Shown: positions 30,233 to 38,261, counted from the first letter of the stretch. The stretch is 64,000 nt of DNA from Paraburkholderia terricola (GCF_900142195.1 NZ_FRAB01000001.1:62001-126000), one strand, 5' to 3'. Notes: generated from the sequence alone by a model not told the origin. Program-made: numbers and translations.

Positions 30233-30940
30233 ATGTTCAATTTTTTCAGGCGGCGCGGCGCGCAACGTTCGCCGGCCCATTCCCCTTCGCATGACGACGC
30301 CGCGAACGCGGTTCCGGCCGATGCCGTCGACGGCGAGGCGGCCGCCGCGCACGACGGCGGCGGCGCGCCGCCCGGCGCTCCCCCACCCGGCGACACCCCG
30401 CCGCCGCCCAACGCCAACCCACCCCCGCCGCGCGGCCTCGCGCTCGACGAAATCACCCGCGGCATGCAGCACGCCGCGGCCGCCGCGAACCAGTTGCTCG
30501 CGCATCAGTACACCGCCGTGCTCGATCAGTTCTTCGATCAGGACGAGGACGGTTTGCTGTCGCCGCGCGTCGTCGAACTCGCGCTCGACGCGGAGCACAC
30601 CATGCCGGTGCCGCTCGTCGCGCTCGCCACGCCGCGCGGACTCGCGCTCGACAGGATGGTCGTGCATCTGACCGTGCGCGCCGACTTCACCGAAGCGCTG
30701 CCCGCGGGCGGACTGGCCGGCGGCGATCAACGCGGGCGCTTCTTCGTCACGCTCGCTCCGCCATCGGCGCGCAAGGATGCCGAGGGCCGGCAGGCGCAAC
30801 GCGACACCCAGCACATCGACATCGAAATGCAGTTCACGGCGCTCGCGCCGCCCGAGGCGATCATGCGCGTGATCGACGAGTACACCCATCGACTCGTGCC
30901 GCGCAAACGTCACGACGAACCGGAGAAACCTCATGACTGA
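30233..30940 (+). CDS. second DUF2589-like protein with proline-rich N-terminus
   Basis: The 235-residue protein has a disordered N-terminal 65 residues rich in Pro, Gly and Ala (GDTPPPPNANPPPPRG). The rest parallels the preceding protein: ALDEITRGMQHAAAAANQLL resembles its helical start, and HIDIEMQFTALAPPEAIMRVIDEY matches the end of its core (QVKRQPPPEALMRVIDFLTD). This shared PPEAxMRVID motif shows common ancestry. FFDQDEDGLLSPR looks like an EF-hand loop but lacks the final Glu. No signal peptide is present. Its last eight bases overlap the start of the muramidase gene, so the two are translationally coupled. Confidence 0.65.
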   Translation: MFNFFRRRGAQRSPAHSPSHDDAANAVPADAVDGEAAAAHDGGGAPPGAPPPGDTPPPPNANPPPPRGLALDEITRGMQHAAAAANQLLAHQYTAVLDQFFDQDEDGLLSPRVVELALDAEHTMPVPLVALATPRGLALDRMVVHLTVRADFTEALPAGGLAGGDQRGRFFVTLAPPSARKDAEGRQAQRDTQHIDIEMQFTALAPPEAIMRVIDEYTHRLVPRKRHDEPEKPHD

Positions 30941-31379
30941 CCAACCCACGCGCACCGGCGCGCAAGGCATCGACCTGATCAAACACTTCGAGGGCCTGCG
31001 CCTTCAGCGCTATCTCGACGCGGTCGGCAAGCCGACCATCGGCTATGGACATCTGATCCTGCCGCACGAGCATTTCGATCGCCCGCTCAGCGAAGCGGAA
31101 GCGCAAGCGCTGCTCAGGCGCGACCTGCGCGGCGCCGAATTGCAACTGTGCAAGCTGGTGCGCGTGCCCATCACGCAGCAGCAATTCGACGCGCTGATGT
31201 CGTTCGTGTTCAACCTCGGCGCGGGACGGCTGCGTTCGTCGACCCTGTTGCGCTATCTGAACGCCGGCTCGCCCGCTCGTGCCGCCGATCAATTCCTCGT
31301 GTGGAACAAGGCGGGCGGCAAGCCGCTTGCCGGACTCACGCGCCGCCGCCAGGCCGAACGCAAGCTGTTTCTCTCCTAG
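30933..31379 (+). CDS. T4-lysozyme-like muramidase (GH24 endolysin type), no signal peptide
   Basis: The 148-residue enzyme should cleave the beta-1,4 bond between MurNAc and GlcNAc. The catalytic triad spacing of phage T4 lysozyme is exact: Glu20 (HFEGLRLQRY), Asp29 (LDAVGKP) and Thr35 (TIGYGH). The C-terminal lobe (QQFDALMSFVFNLGAGRLRSS and WNKAGGKPLAGLTRRRQAER) is also typical. It has neither a signal peptide nor a SAR-type N-terminal helix, and no holin or spanin gene is nearby, so release to the periplasm needs another route. It overlaps the upstream DUF2589-like gene by 8 bp and is embedded in a non-phage cluster. It may be a domesticated phage gene. Confidence 0.9.
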   Translation: MTDQPTRTGAQGIDLIKHFEGLRLQRYLDAVGKPTIGYGHLILPHEHFDRPLSEAEAQALLRRDLRGAELQLCKLVRVPITQQQFDALMSFVFNLGAGRLRSSTLLRYLNAGSPARAADQFLVWNKAGGKPLAGLTRRRQAERKLFLS

Positions 31380-31401
31380 CGCATTCAAAGGGGTCTTTCC
31401 G

Positions 31402-31884
31402 ATGATCTCGAACCATCGTGCCGCAGCCGGCATCGTCACGGCCGCCATCGCGGTTTGCCTCGCGGGCTTCGCGAGTTTTGCTCACGCGCAGCAGCCGCCG
31501 CCGCTCACCTGCGACGCCGAAGCCGCGCGCATCAACCAGGCGTTGCAGCTCGCGCATCAGCCGGCGCTGTGCGCGAGGTGTGCCGAGCGGCTCGCGCAAA
31601 CGCTCGACAGTCTCTACACCCGCGGCGTCCTGCCGAACTTCTATACGTCGGCCGACCGCGCCGACTGGGACGACCCGCAGCGCCGCCCCGCGATGATGAG
31701 CGGCCGGAGCCTCGCGCGAATACCCGACGGCACGGACCTCGTCGCGGACATCGACAGCGGCTTCGGGCCGCGCGGCATCCACCGTTTGCGCTACACGCAG
31801 GCGAACCGCCCCATCGCCGTCACGACGGTGGACCGCGGCGTGTCGATACCGGTGTCGTTCTGCACACGCGAGGCCGCGCACTGA
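31402..31884 (+). CDS. small exported Cys-containing protein, unknown
   Basis: This 160-residue protein is not recognised. It has a signal peptide (MISNHRAAAGIVTAAIAVCL and on to FAHAQ) and a mature region of about 130 residues with four Cys: LTCDAEAARINQAL, ALCARCAERLAQTLD and SFCTREAAH at the very end. The first half looks helical and the second half beta-rich (HRLRYTQANRPIAVTTVD). It lies 22 bp downstream of the muramidase gene. A secreted partner next to a muramidase could be an inhibitor or binding protein, but the sequence gives no direct evidence. Confidence 0.65.
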   Translation: MISNHRAAAGIVTAAIAVCLAGFASFAHAQQPPPLTCDAEAARINQALQLAHQPALCARCAERLAQTLDSLYTRGVLPNFYTSADRADWDDPQRRPAMMSGRSLARIPDGTDLVADIDSGFGPRGIHRLRYTQANRPIAVTTVDRGVSIPVSFCTREAAH

Positions 31885-32112
31885 CCGCAAGCAGCGCGGC
31901 CCATTGCGTGCGCTATCGGTTCATGGGCCATCCGTTCTATGTCGCATACCGGCCTTCCGCCCCATTCATGCCGATGCGCGGCCCACGTACTCTGCAAGCG
32001 TAGTGAGATTCACGCAACGCAAGCCCTACCCGGCCGAAACGCGAACAGAAACGCGAACACCCATGCGCTCGCCGTGCATCCGGCGAACATCAGAACCTAC
32101 AGGAGCAACGGT

Positions 32113-33228
32113 ATGAATGCGGCAGCCGTCATCGATGATTCGTTATTCAGAACTTTCAGGCAACGCGGCATGCGTCAGCGTCTCGCTCTGCGTTTGCGGC
32201 TCGGCGCACTCGTGCTGGCCGCGACGCTCACGAGCGCGAACGCGGCGGACCTCGCCGCGCTGCCCGCGCTCGGCGCGAATCTGCAACAGACGTCCGTCTC
32301 CGGGCTGTCATCGGGCGCCTTCATGGCCGCGCAATTCGACGTGGCGTGGTCGAGCCGCCTGGTCGGCGCGGGGATCGTCGCCGGGGGCGCGTTCGATTGC
32401 GCCGGCGAGTCCGACTTCATCGCGCCCGCCGTGGCGGCCGTGACGTTGTGCATGCAGCCGGCCGGCGCCGCGCCGTCGGCGGAAGGCGCATGGCGCGCCG
32501 CGCAGCGTTACGCCAAGGCGAAACAGATCGACGACCCGGCCAACTTGCGCGAGCAGCGCTTCTACCTGTTCAGCGGCGCGAAGGACACGGTGGTCGCCAC
32601 GCGCGTGGTCGATCAGGCCGAACGTTTCTATGAACTGGCTCAGGTGCCGAAGCCGAACATCCAGTATCAGCGCCACCCCGAAGCGGGCCACGCGTTGATC
32701 ACGAACAATCCCGAAGACTCGCCGTGCAGCGCGAATCAAGGCCCTTACATCAACAACTGCGGCTTCGAGCAAGCGCACGAGATTCTGCGCTGGATTTACG
32801 CACGGCCGAATGCACCCTTGAACGCGCCCGCCGCCCAGGCCGGCGGCCAGTTGCAGAGCTTCGACCAGCGCGCGTTCGATCCCGAGCGCCGCGCGTCATT
32901 GGCCGATCTCGCCTACGTCTATGTACCGGCCGATTGCCAGCGCGTCGCGTGCGGCGTGCACGTCGCGTTTCACGGCTGCGTGCAAAACGCCGCCGCGGTC
33001 GGTCAACGCTTCGTGCGCGGCGCCGGCTACAACGAAATCGCCGATACGAACCGCCTGATCGTGCTCTATCCGCAAACCGAAAAATCGGCGGTCAATCCGC
33101 TCGGCTGCTGGGATTTCTGGGGCTACACGAGTCCCGATCCGATCCATCCCAACTTCTATTCCCGCGAGGCGCCGCAAATGGCCGCGGTAATGAAGATGAT
33201 CGAGCGCCTCGGCGGCGCGCGTCAGTGA
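32113..33228 (+). CDS. PHB depolymerase-like esterase (extracellular/periplasmic type)
   Basis: The 371-residue protein carries an export signal in the first 45 residues (LALRLRLGALVLAATLTSANA). The alpha/beta-hydrolase core has the lipase box GLSSGAFM with the nucleophilic Ser. A SGAKDTVV loop follows with the likely Asp, and near the end is NPLGCWDFWGYTSPDP, which is characteristic of short-chain-length PHA depolymerases with the type 2 catalytic domain. The usual extracellular linker and substrate-binding domain are absent. ATG 32113 has AGGAG seven bases upstream; ATG 32170 would give a tighter signal peptide. It should hydrolyse polyhydroxybutyrate or short oligo-esters, and a phasin-like gene follows. 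Confidence 0.82.
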   Translation: MNAAAVIDDSLFRTFRQRGMRQRLALRLRLGALVLAATLTSANAADLAALPALGANLQQTSVSGLSSGAFMAAQFDVAWSSRLVGAGIVAGGAFDCAGESDFIAPAVAAVTLCMQPAGAAPSAEGAWRAAQRYAKAKQIDDPANLREQRFYLFSGAKDTVVATRVVDQAERFYELAQVPKPNIQYQRHPEAGHALITNNPEDSPCSANQGPYINNCGFEQAHEILRWIYARPNAPLNAPAAQAGGQLQSFDQRAFDPERRASLADLAYVYVPADCQRVACGVHVAFHGCVQNAAAVGQRFVRGAGYNEIADTNRLIVLYPQTEKSAVNPLGCWDFWGYTSPDPIHPNFYSREAPQMAAVMKMIERLGGARQ

Positions 33229-33306
33229 ACAGCGCCCTTGCTTACTCGAACTCGCTCTGAACTCAACCCGAACTCGACCCGAACCCGATCCGAACCAGGA
33301 GCCGTC

Positions 33307-33876
33307 ATGCTCTCGACCTTTATCACGCAGTGGGAAAGCGCCAATCTCGCCGCCTTCCGTTTGTTCAGCCAGCTCGTCGCGCAGTCGGCTCATCCCGCTG
33401 GACTCGCGGGCGCCGCGACCGATCCCGGCGCGTGGCGCGCGCTCACGCGCACCGCGTTGCAAAGCGCCCAGCAGTACAGCGCCGCATCGCAGTCGGCATT
33501 GGACGCCGGCTGGCGCGAGCAGCGCGAGCGCTTCGCGCTGACCGGCGCGGCGGCCGCGATCAAGGAACTGGCCGCGATTCACGCCGACCTCGCGACGCGC
33601 ATCGCGCAAGGCCACGCGCAACACAGCGGCGCGCTCAGCGACGCCGCCGCGCAATACCTCGACGACCTCTCGCGCAGCCGCAATGCCACCGACGCCGCGA
33701 TGGCCTTCGGCCGCTTCGCGACCGACCTGCAGGCGCAGAGCCGCGCGCAAGCGCTGCATGCCGCGTCGGTTGCCGGCAGCGTATCGCCGGCGCTCACGCA
33801 GTGGGTCGAAAAGCACCTCGCGGACGGCACCACGGACACCACGGACGCGACCGACACCACGGAGCCAGCGCAATGA
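33307..33876 (+). CDS. phasin-like helical protein
   Basis: The 189-residue protein is predicted to be nearly all helical, with no signal peptide. FITQWESANLAAFRLFSQLVAQ is followed by the amphipathic helices WRALTRTALQSAQQYSAASQ, EQRERFALTGAAAAIKELAA and RNATDAAMAFGRFATDLQ. This composition (Ala/Gln/Arg-rich, few aromatic residues, C-terminal Thr/Asp tail) resembles phasins, which coat polyhydroxyalkanoate granules. Similarity is by pattern, not by a decisive motif. The stop overlaps the start of the first three-paralogue gene (ATGA), so it is coupled to that family. Confidence 0.5.
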   Translation: MLSTFITQWESANLAAFRLFSQLVAQSAHPAGLAGAATDPGAWRALTRTALQSAQQYSAASQSALDAGWREQRERFALTGAAAAIKELAAIHADLATRIAQGHAQHSGALSDAAAQYLDDLSRSRNATDAAMAFGRFATDLQAQSRAQALHAASVAGSVSPALTQWVEKHLADGTTDTTDATDTTEPAQ

Positions 33877-34505
33877 ACATCCAACTGCGCTTCATCAACC
33901 GGTCCAACGATCGCGGCAACAGCGAAGTGGTGCTGTTCCAGCGCAACGTGGTGCCCGATTTCGACGAGCTGGCGATCGCGTGGAAAGTGATCCGCTTCTG
34001 CGGCCGCGACTGTGTCCATCCGTTCGTCTACTCGACCTCGATCGAAATCGCGCTGGGCGACGAGCACGGCAACTACTCGCCGCGCGCCACCGCGCAGGAT
34101 GGCGAACGATTCACGGTCGGCGTCCATCCGACCGGCCGCGCCCGGCTCGTCGCCGAGCCGGCGCCGGCGGGCGGCATCGGCGCCGGCGCGGGAATCGAGG
34201 TGGTCAACCGCATGACGCGCGGCGCGGTCAACGTCAACGCGTTCAGCGCGGGCAAGCTGATCGCCGCCAAATGGGCCGTCGCGCCGGCCCAGAAGGCCGT
34301 GTTCCGCTTCACGCCCGTGCTGTGGATCGGCGCCGCGTCGCAAGTGCAGGAAGGCCGCGCGCTGAGTTCCGCCGTGCTGTCGAGCGACAACACCATGCTG
34401 CCGCTCGCGGGCATCGCCGCGGCCGACATCGTGATGACGGGCGGCGGCGGCGGCGCCGACGCGCAGCCCTTCGGCTTCGCGCTCGAAAACGTCGTGCACG
34501 TGTAG
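33873..34505 (+). CDS. tandem paralogue 1 of an uncharacterised family
   Basis: The 210-residue protein is one of three adjacent relatives. The shared signature is MNIQLRFINRSND at the start, then DFDELAIAWKVI, a Cys-containing HPF block (CGRDCVHPF), AQKAVFRFTPVLWIGAASQV and ADIVMTGGG near the end. It is predicted to be all-beta, with no signal peptide, membrane helix or known catalytic motif. Some databases label relatives as LigA-type aromatic ring-opening dioxygenases; I see none of the metal-binding His/Glu motifs of that family and do not adopt the name. Compared with the other two copies it is more diverged and Ala-rich. It begins in an ATGA overlap with the phasin-like gene. Confidence 0.7.
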   Translation: MNIQLRFINRSNDRGNSEVVLFQRNVVPDFDELAIAWKVIRFCGRDCVHPFVYSTSIEIALGDEHGNYSPRATAQDGERFTVGVHPTGRARLVAEPAPAGGIGAGAGIEVVNRMTRGAVNVNAFSAGKLIAAKWAVAPAQKAVFRFTPVLWIGAASQVQEGRALSSAVLSSDNTMLPLAGIAAADIVMTGGGGGADAQPFGFALENVVHV

Positions 34506-34525
34506 CGCCTTTCACGCGACGACGC

Positions 34526-34583
34526 CCGCCGCACGGCGGGCTCCCCTCCGGTTTCGTTTGACGGCCGGCCCGCCGGGCCGGCC
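34526..34583 (+). other. two strong GC stem-loops between paralogues 1 and 2
   Basis: GCCCGCCG (34524-34531) pairs with CGGCGGGC (34534-34541), and GGCCGGCCC (34563-34571) pairs with GGGCCGGCC (34575-34583). Neither has a T-run. They may attenuate or stabilise the mRNA and so set different expression levels for the paralogues. Confidence 0.6.
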
Positions 34584-34640
34584 GGTGGGAAGGTGCGCGG
34601 CAAACCGATTGCCGTATTTCAAACTTCAAGGAGCAGGCAA

Positions 34641-35258
34641 GTGGACATTCAGCTTAACTTCGTCAACCGTTCGAATGACGCTAACAATTCGAGCATCGTG
34701 ATCTTCCAGAAAAACGTCGCGACCGACTTCGACGAACTGGCGATCGCGTGGAAGGTCATCCGCAACTGCGGCCAGGGCGACAATCATCCGTTCAAGTTTC
34801 CGATGACGATGAACGTGAGCGCGAGCGACAGCTATGGCAACTACATGCCGCAGCAGCCCGCGAGCAACGGCCAGGTGTTCCAGATCGTGCGCTCCACCTC
34901 GGGCGACGTGCTCACGCTCGGCACCGAGCCGGGCAACAGCTCCGAGGTGCAGGTCCGCAACGATCTGCCGAACGGCGCGGCGAACGCGACCATCTACAAG
35001 GACGGCAGTCCGCTCGCGACCAAGACGTCGATCGCGCCGGGGCAAAAAGCCGTGTTCCAGTTCAAGCCGACGCTGTGGATCGGCGTGGCGTCGCAGATCG
35101 AACAGGGCGCGTTGCTCAATTCGGCGGTGATCTCCGACATCAATACCGAGCTTTCGCTGCTCGGCATTGCCAGCGCCGACATCGTCATGACGGGCGGCGG
35201 TCCCGGCCCGCGTTCGCTGCCGTTCACGTTCCGGCTCGAACACGTCGTCATGGCTTGA
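34641..35258 (+). CDS. tandem paralogue 2 of the uncharacterised family
   Basis: The 205-residue protein starts with GTG at 34641. AAGGAGC lies about nine bases upstream, and the N-terminus VDIQLNFVNRSNDANNS then lines up exactly with paralogues 1 and 3; an in-frame upstream start would add unrelated residues. It shares with paralogue 3 the blocks VIFQKNV, DFDELAIAWKVI, NCGxGDNHPF, GNYMPQ, PGQKAVFxFKPTLWIG, ASQIEQGA and DINTELSLLGIA. The last block, ADIVMTGGG, is followed by a beta-strand end EHVVMA. No signal peptide. Function unknown; a beta-sandwich structural or binding protein is a guess. Confidence 0.75.
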   Translation: MDIQLNFVNRSNDANNSSIVIFQKNVATDFDELAIAWKVIRNCGQGDNHPFKFPMTMNVSASDSYGNYMPQQPASNGQVFQIVRSTSGDVLTLGTEPGNSSEVQVRNDLPNGAANATIYKDGSPLATKTSIAPGQKAVFQFKPTLWIGVASQIEQGALLNSAVISDINTELSLLGIASADIVMTGGGPGPRSLPFTFRLEHVVMA

Positions 35259-35362
35259 CGAGGTCGCGGCGTCCCACACGCGGCAACACCCAGGCAACAC
35301 CCAGGCGGCGCCGGACCTCGCATGGTCCAGCGCCGTCTCACTCCATTCGGAAAAGGTCAGTC

Positions 35363-35980
35363 ATGGACATCCAGCTCAACTTCATCAACCTCTCCAACGA
35401 CGTCAACAACAGTCAGGTCGTGATTTTCCAGAAGAACGTCTCGACGGATTTCGACGAACTCGCGATTGCGTGGAAGGTGATCAGCAACTGCGGGCGGGGA
35501 GACAATCATCCGTTCGTGTTTCCGATGCAAACCACCCTCACCGCCAGCGACGCCGACGGCAACTACATGCCGCAGCGGCCCGCGCAAAACGGCCAGATGT
35601 TCAGCGTCACGCGCGCGGCTTCCGGCAATGTGCTGGGCGTGGCGGGCGCAGCGTCGAGCTCGCGCGAGATCCAGTTGCGCAACGACTTGCGCAGCGGTGC
35701 GATCACGGCCGGCGTGTTCAAGGACAACCGGCTGCTCGCGCACAAGACGGGCATCGTGCCGGGACAGAAGGCCGTGTTCGAATTCAAGCCGACGCTGTGG
35801 ATCGGCACGGCGTCGCAGATCGAGCAAGGCGCGGTGATGAATTCGGCGGTGCTCTCCGATATCAACACCGAACTCTCGCTGCTCGGCATCGCGCGCTGCG
35901 ACATCGTGATGACGGGCGGCGGCGGCGGCACGACGGCGGTGCCGTATCAGTTCCGGCTCGCGAACGTGGTGATGGCTTGA
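35363..35980 (+). CDS. tandem paralogue 3 of the uncharacterised family
   Basis: The 205-residue protein is colinear with paralogue 2 without any gap apart from substitutions: MDIQLNFINLSNDVNNSQVV, then STDFDELAIAWKVISNCG, NHPFVFP, GNYMPQRP, VPGQKAVFEFKPTLWIG and SDINTELSLLGIARCDIVMT. The close similarity to paralogue 2, at the same length and same domain limits, points to a recent duplication, while paralogue 1 split earlier. A small direct repeat (GCAACACCCAG twice, around 35282-35305) lies in the 104-bp spacer before it. A strong terminator follows, so this is the last gene of the transcription unit that begins with the DUF2589-type genes. Confidence 0.75.
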   Translation: MDIQLNFINLSNDVNNSQVVIFQKNVSTDFDELAIAWKVISNCGRGDNHPFVFPMQTTLTASDADGNYMPQRPAQNGQMFSVTRAASGNVLGVAGAASSSREIQLRNDLRSGAITAGVFKDNRLLAHKTGIVPGQKAVFEFKPTLWIGTASQIEQGAVMNSAVLSDINTELSLLGIARCDIVMTGGGGGTTAVPYQFRLANVVMA

Positions 35981-36004
35981 TCGAACGCCGATGCCGTAAA
36001 ACAG

Positions 36005-36035
36005 CCGGCCCGCATGTCGCGGGCCGGTTCGCTTT
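36005..36035 (+). terminator. intrinsic terminator at the end of the DUF2589-type cluster
   Basis: CCGGCCCGC (36005-36013) pairs with GCGGGCCGG (36019-36027) around an ATGTC loop and is followed by TTCGCTTTT. It lies about 25 bp after the third paralogue and separates it from the NlpC/P60-like lipoprotein gene. Confidence 0.8.
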
Positions 36036-36189
36036 TGAGCGCTCGAAAACACCATCACGCAAGACCTCGATTCATCGCGCATAGTGGCAAGCCCACGGCG
36101 ACGAGGCTTACGTAAAACTTCCAATCAAGTTGTACAGTAAGGTGCCGTTAATCGCGTCAATGCCATTCCTCCTCGACCTGGAATTACCC

Positions 36190-38226
36190 ATGCGCCGATT
36201 GATCGTCTCCACCGCCCTGCTCGCCTGCCTCCCCTTCATGTCCGTGTTGCTCGCCGCTTGCGGCGGCAGCGCCGCGTCGCCGCGCATGGTGGAGGGCAGC
36301 GTGTATCTCGGCCCGGTCGCGGGCGCGACCATCAGCGCGTATGCGATCGATGCCGGCGGCAAGATCGGCGCGACGCCGGTCGCGCGCACCATCAGCGATG
36401 AAAACGGCCGCTTCGCCTTGCCCGCCGATCTGCATTGGCCGCTGCTGCTGCGCGCGAGCGGCGGGTCGTATCTGGAGGAAGCCACCGGCACGAGCGCGTC
36501 GGTCGACGGCGGCACGTTGTCCGCGGCGTATGTGGCGAGGCCCTCGGCAATGCTGGTGTCCGCGTTTTCGAGCGCTGTGGTCGCCGATGCGCAGGCCGCG
36601 GGCGGCTTGACGCCCGCGAATATCGCGGCGGCCGCCGCGCGCGTCGCCGCGTTTCTCGGCGGCATCGACCCGCAGCAAACGCCGCCCGCGTTCGTCGCCG
36701 CGCACACGCCGACCGGCACGGTCACGGACGGCAACCGCATGGCGCTCGCGCTCGGCGCGGAATCGCAAAGCCGCGGCGACACCGGCGCGACGCTCGCGGC
36801 CAGCGTGCAAAACATCGTCGCGCAGTCGGCCAGGGGCGACACGCTGGCCGCTTGCCACGCGGGCGCGGGCAACCTCGCCGCGGACGGCACGCTCGCCGCG
36901 CCCGCCGACGAGGCTTGCCCGGTCACGACCGGCGCGGCGAACTTCAGCGTGAATCCGCTGAACCGCTCGGGCATCACGTCGTTGGCGATGCTGAACGCCA
37001 CCCAGGCATCGGAGAATCAGACCGCCACGGCGTCGGCCGCCGCGTGCGGCGACCGCGTCGCCTTGCTCGCTGAAAACCTGTGGCTGTTCCAGGGCCGCAA
37101 GAACGACGTGCAGGCGTCGCTCGCGCCGGGCATGACGAGCAGCAACTGGTCAACCTATCCGACCACCAGCACATGGGGCCCGCACGCCGCGAGCTACGGC
37201 AGGATCGCGCCGCCCGCGTCGTGCGCCGACGTCGACACGTTCAGGCGCGAACTCGTGATGGCGATCGAGAACTACTGGGTCGATCAGAACCTGAACTACT
37301 GCCACCATCACATTCCGGGCTGGACGCCGCCCGAGAACACCGGGTCGATCGACTATCGCGATTCGTCGGCCGGCAGCACCAGCGGCGGTTCGGCCGACGC
37401 GCATTCGGCCAGCATGACCTGCACCGCGCAGCGCGGCGCCGACGGCGCGCAGACCATTCAGACCTCGGCGTCGCAAACGCCCGCTCCGATCACGTCGCAA
37501 GCGCTGATGTGGAACGGCGCGGACTGTTCGAATTTCACCTCGTGGGTCTATAACTTCGCGGGGCTCGCCAGCAATCAGTTGTCGGGCGCCATCGGCGCGC
37601 AGGCCTGCGCGACGCCCGCCAGCGGAGTCGATCCGTTGACGGGCGTGCTGCTCGACATCAACCGCGGCAACATCGGCGCGATGGAGCAACACCTGTTGCC
37701 CGGCGACCTGCTGTACATCACGCAGAAAGACAAGGTCGGCAGCGGCACCTTCGCCGACGACTACAAGCTCGCGCACGTGATTACGTGGACCGGCAAGCGC
37801 TTCAGCGATTTGCAGGCCGGCGCCGATCGCGCGAAATACGACGTGAACCGCATCGGCCAACCGGACTCGCGGCTGGGCGGCGACTTTCAGGCGCTGCTCG
37901 GTCCGACCGATACGCTCGCGAATCTCGGCCAGCCCGGACACGATCCGTGGATGATCATCGACAGCCACTATGCCGGCCCCGCCTACCGTCCGTTCCTCGG
38001 CTGGTACGCGGGCAGCCTCTCGCACGTGCGGCGCATCATCGGCGCGGACGCGGCCGCGGCCGATCCGCAACTCGCCGCGCTCGTGATCCGGCCGCTGCCG
38101 CCGACGCGCAAAGGCTGGCTCACGCTCGCGTCGAAACAGGCCAACGCGACGGCCGGCAGCGGCTACCGGCTCGTCTATCAGACCACGGGCACGCAGGCCT
38201 GCTATCAGGCCGGCACGCCGCAATGA
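36190..38226 (+). CDS. large lipoprotein with carboxypeptidase-regulatory-like and NlpC/P60-like domains
   Basis: The 678-residue protein starts MRRLIVSTALLACLPFMSVL, then LAACGG, a lipobox, so it should be lipid-anchored. Residues 35-115 look like a beta-sandwich of the carboxypeptidase-regulatory type (VEGSVYLGPVAGATISAYA, then DENGRFALPAD). A long Ala/Thr-rich middle follows. From about residue 440 there is an NlpC/P60-like papain fold: Cys446 in WNGADCSNFTSWVYNF, the LLPGDLLYI strand, and His529 in KLAHVITWTG. These would be the nucleophile and base of a peptidoglycan endopeptidase or amidase. ATG 36190 directly precedes the signal peptide. It follows the paralogue cluster after a terminator and may be its cell-wall partner. 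Confidence 0.72.
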   Translation: MRRLIVSTALLACLPFMSVLLAACGGSAASPRMVEGSVYLGPVAGATISAYAIDAGGKIGATPVARTISDENGRFALPADLHWPLLLRASGGSYLEEATGTSASVDGGTLSAAYVARPSAMLVSAFSSAVVADAQAAGGLTPANIAAAAARVAAFLGGIDPQQTPPAFVAAHTPTGTVTDGNRMALALGAESQSRGDTGATLAASVQNIVAQSARGDTLAACHAGAGNLAADGTLAAPADEACPVTTGAANFSVNPLNRSGITSLAMLNATQASENQTATASAAACGDRVALLAENLWLFQGRKNDVQASLAPGMTSSNWSTYPTTSTWGPHAASYGRIAPPASCADVDTFRRELVMAIENYWVDQNLNYCHHHIPGWTPPENTGSIDYRDSSAGSTSGGSADAHSASMTCTAQRGADGAQTIQTSASQTPAPITSQALMWNGADCSNFTSWVYNFAGLASNQLSGAIGAQACATPASGVDPLTGVLLDINRGNIGAMEQHLLPGDLLYITQKDKVGSGTFADDYKLAHVITWTGKRFSDLQAGADRAKYDVNRIGQPDSRLGGDFQALLGPTDTLANLGQPGHDPWMIIDSHYAGPAYRPFLGWYAGSLSHVRRIIGADAAAADPQLAALVIRPLPPTRKGWLTLASKQANATAGSGYRLVYQTTGTQACYQAGTPQ

Positions 38227-38261
38227 AGCTCGCCATGCGGCAGCCGCATGGCGACGTCGAA

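Noticed and set aside
30536..30575. Functional EF-hand in the second DUF2589-like protein
   Set aside because: DQDEDGLLSPRV has the acidic start of the loop but lacks the position-12 Glu and flanking EF helices; calcium binding is unlikely.
33873..35980. Aromatic ring-opening dioxygenase (LigA) as function of the three paralogues
   Set aside because: I see no conserved His/Glu metal ligands or LigA-type helices; this label is probably a propagated database name.
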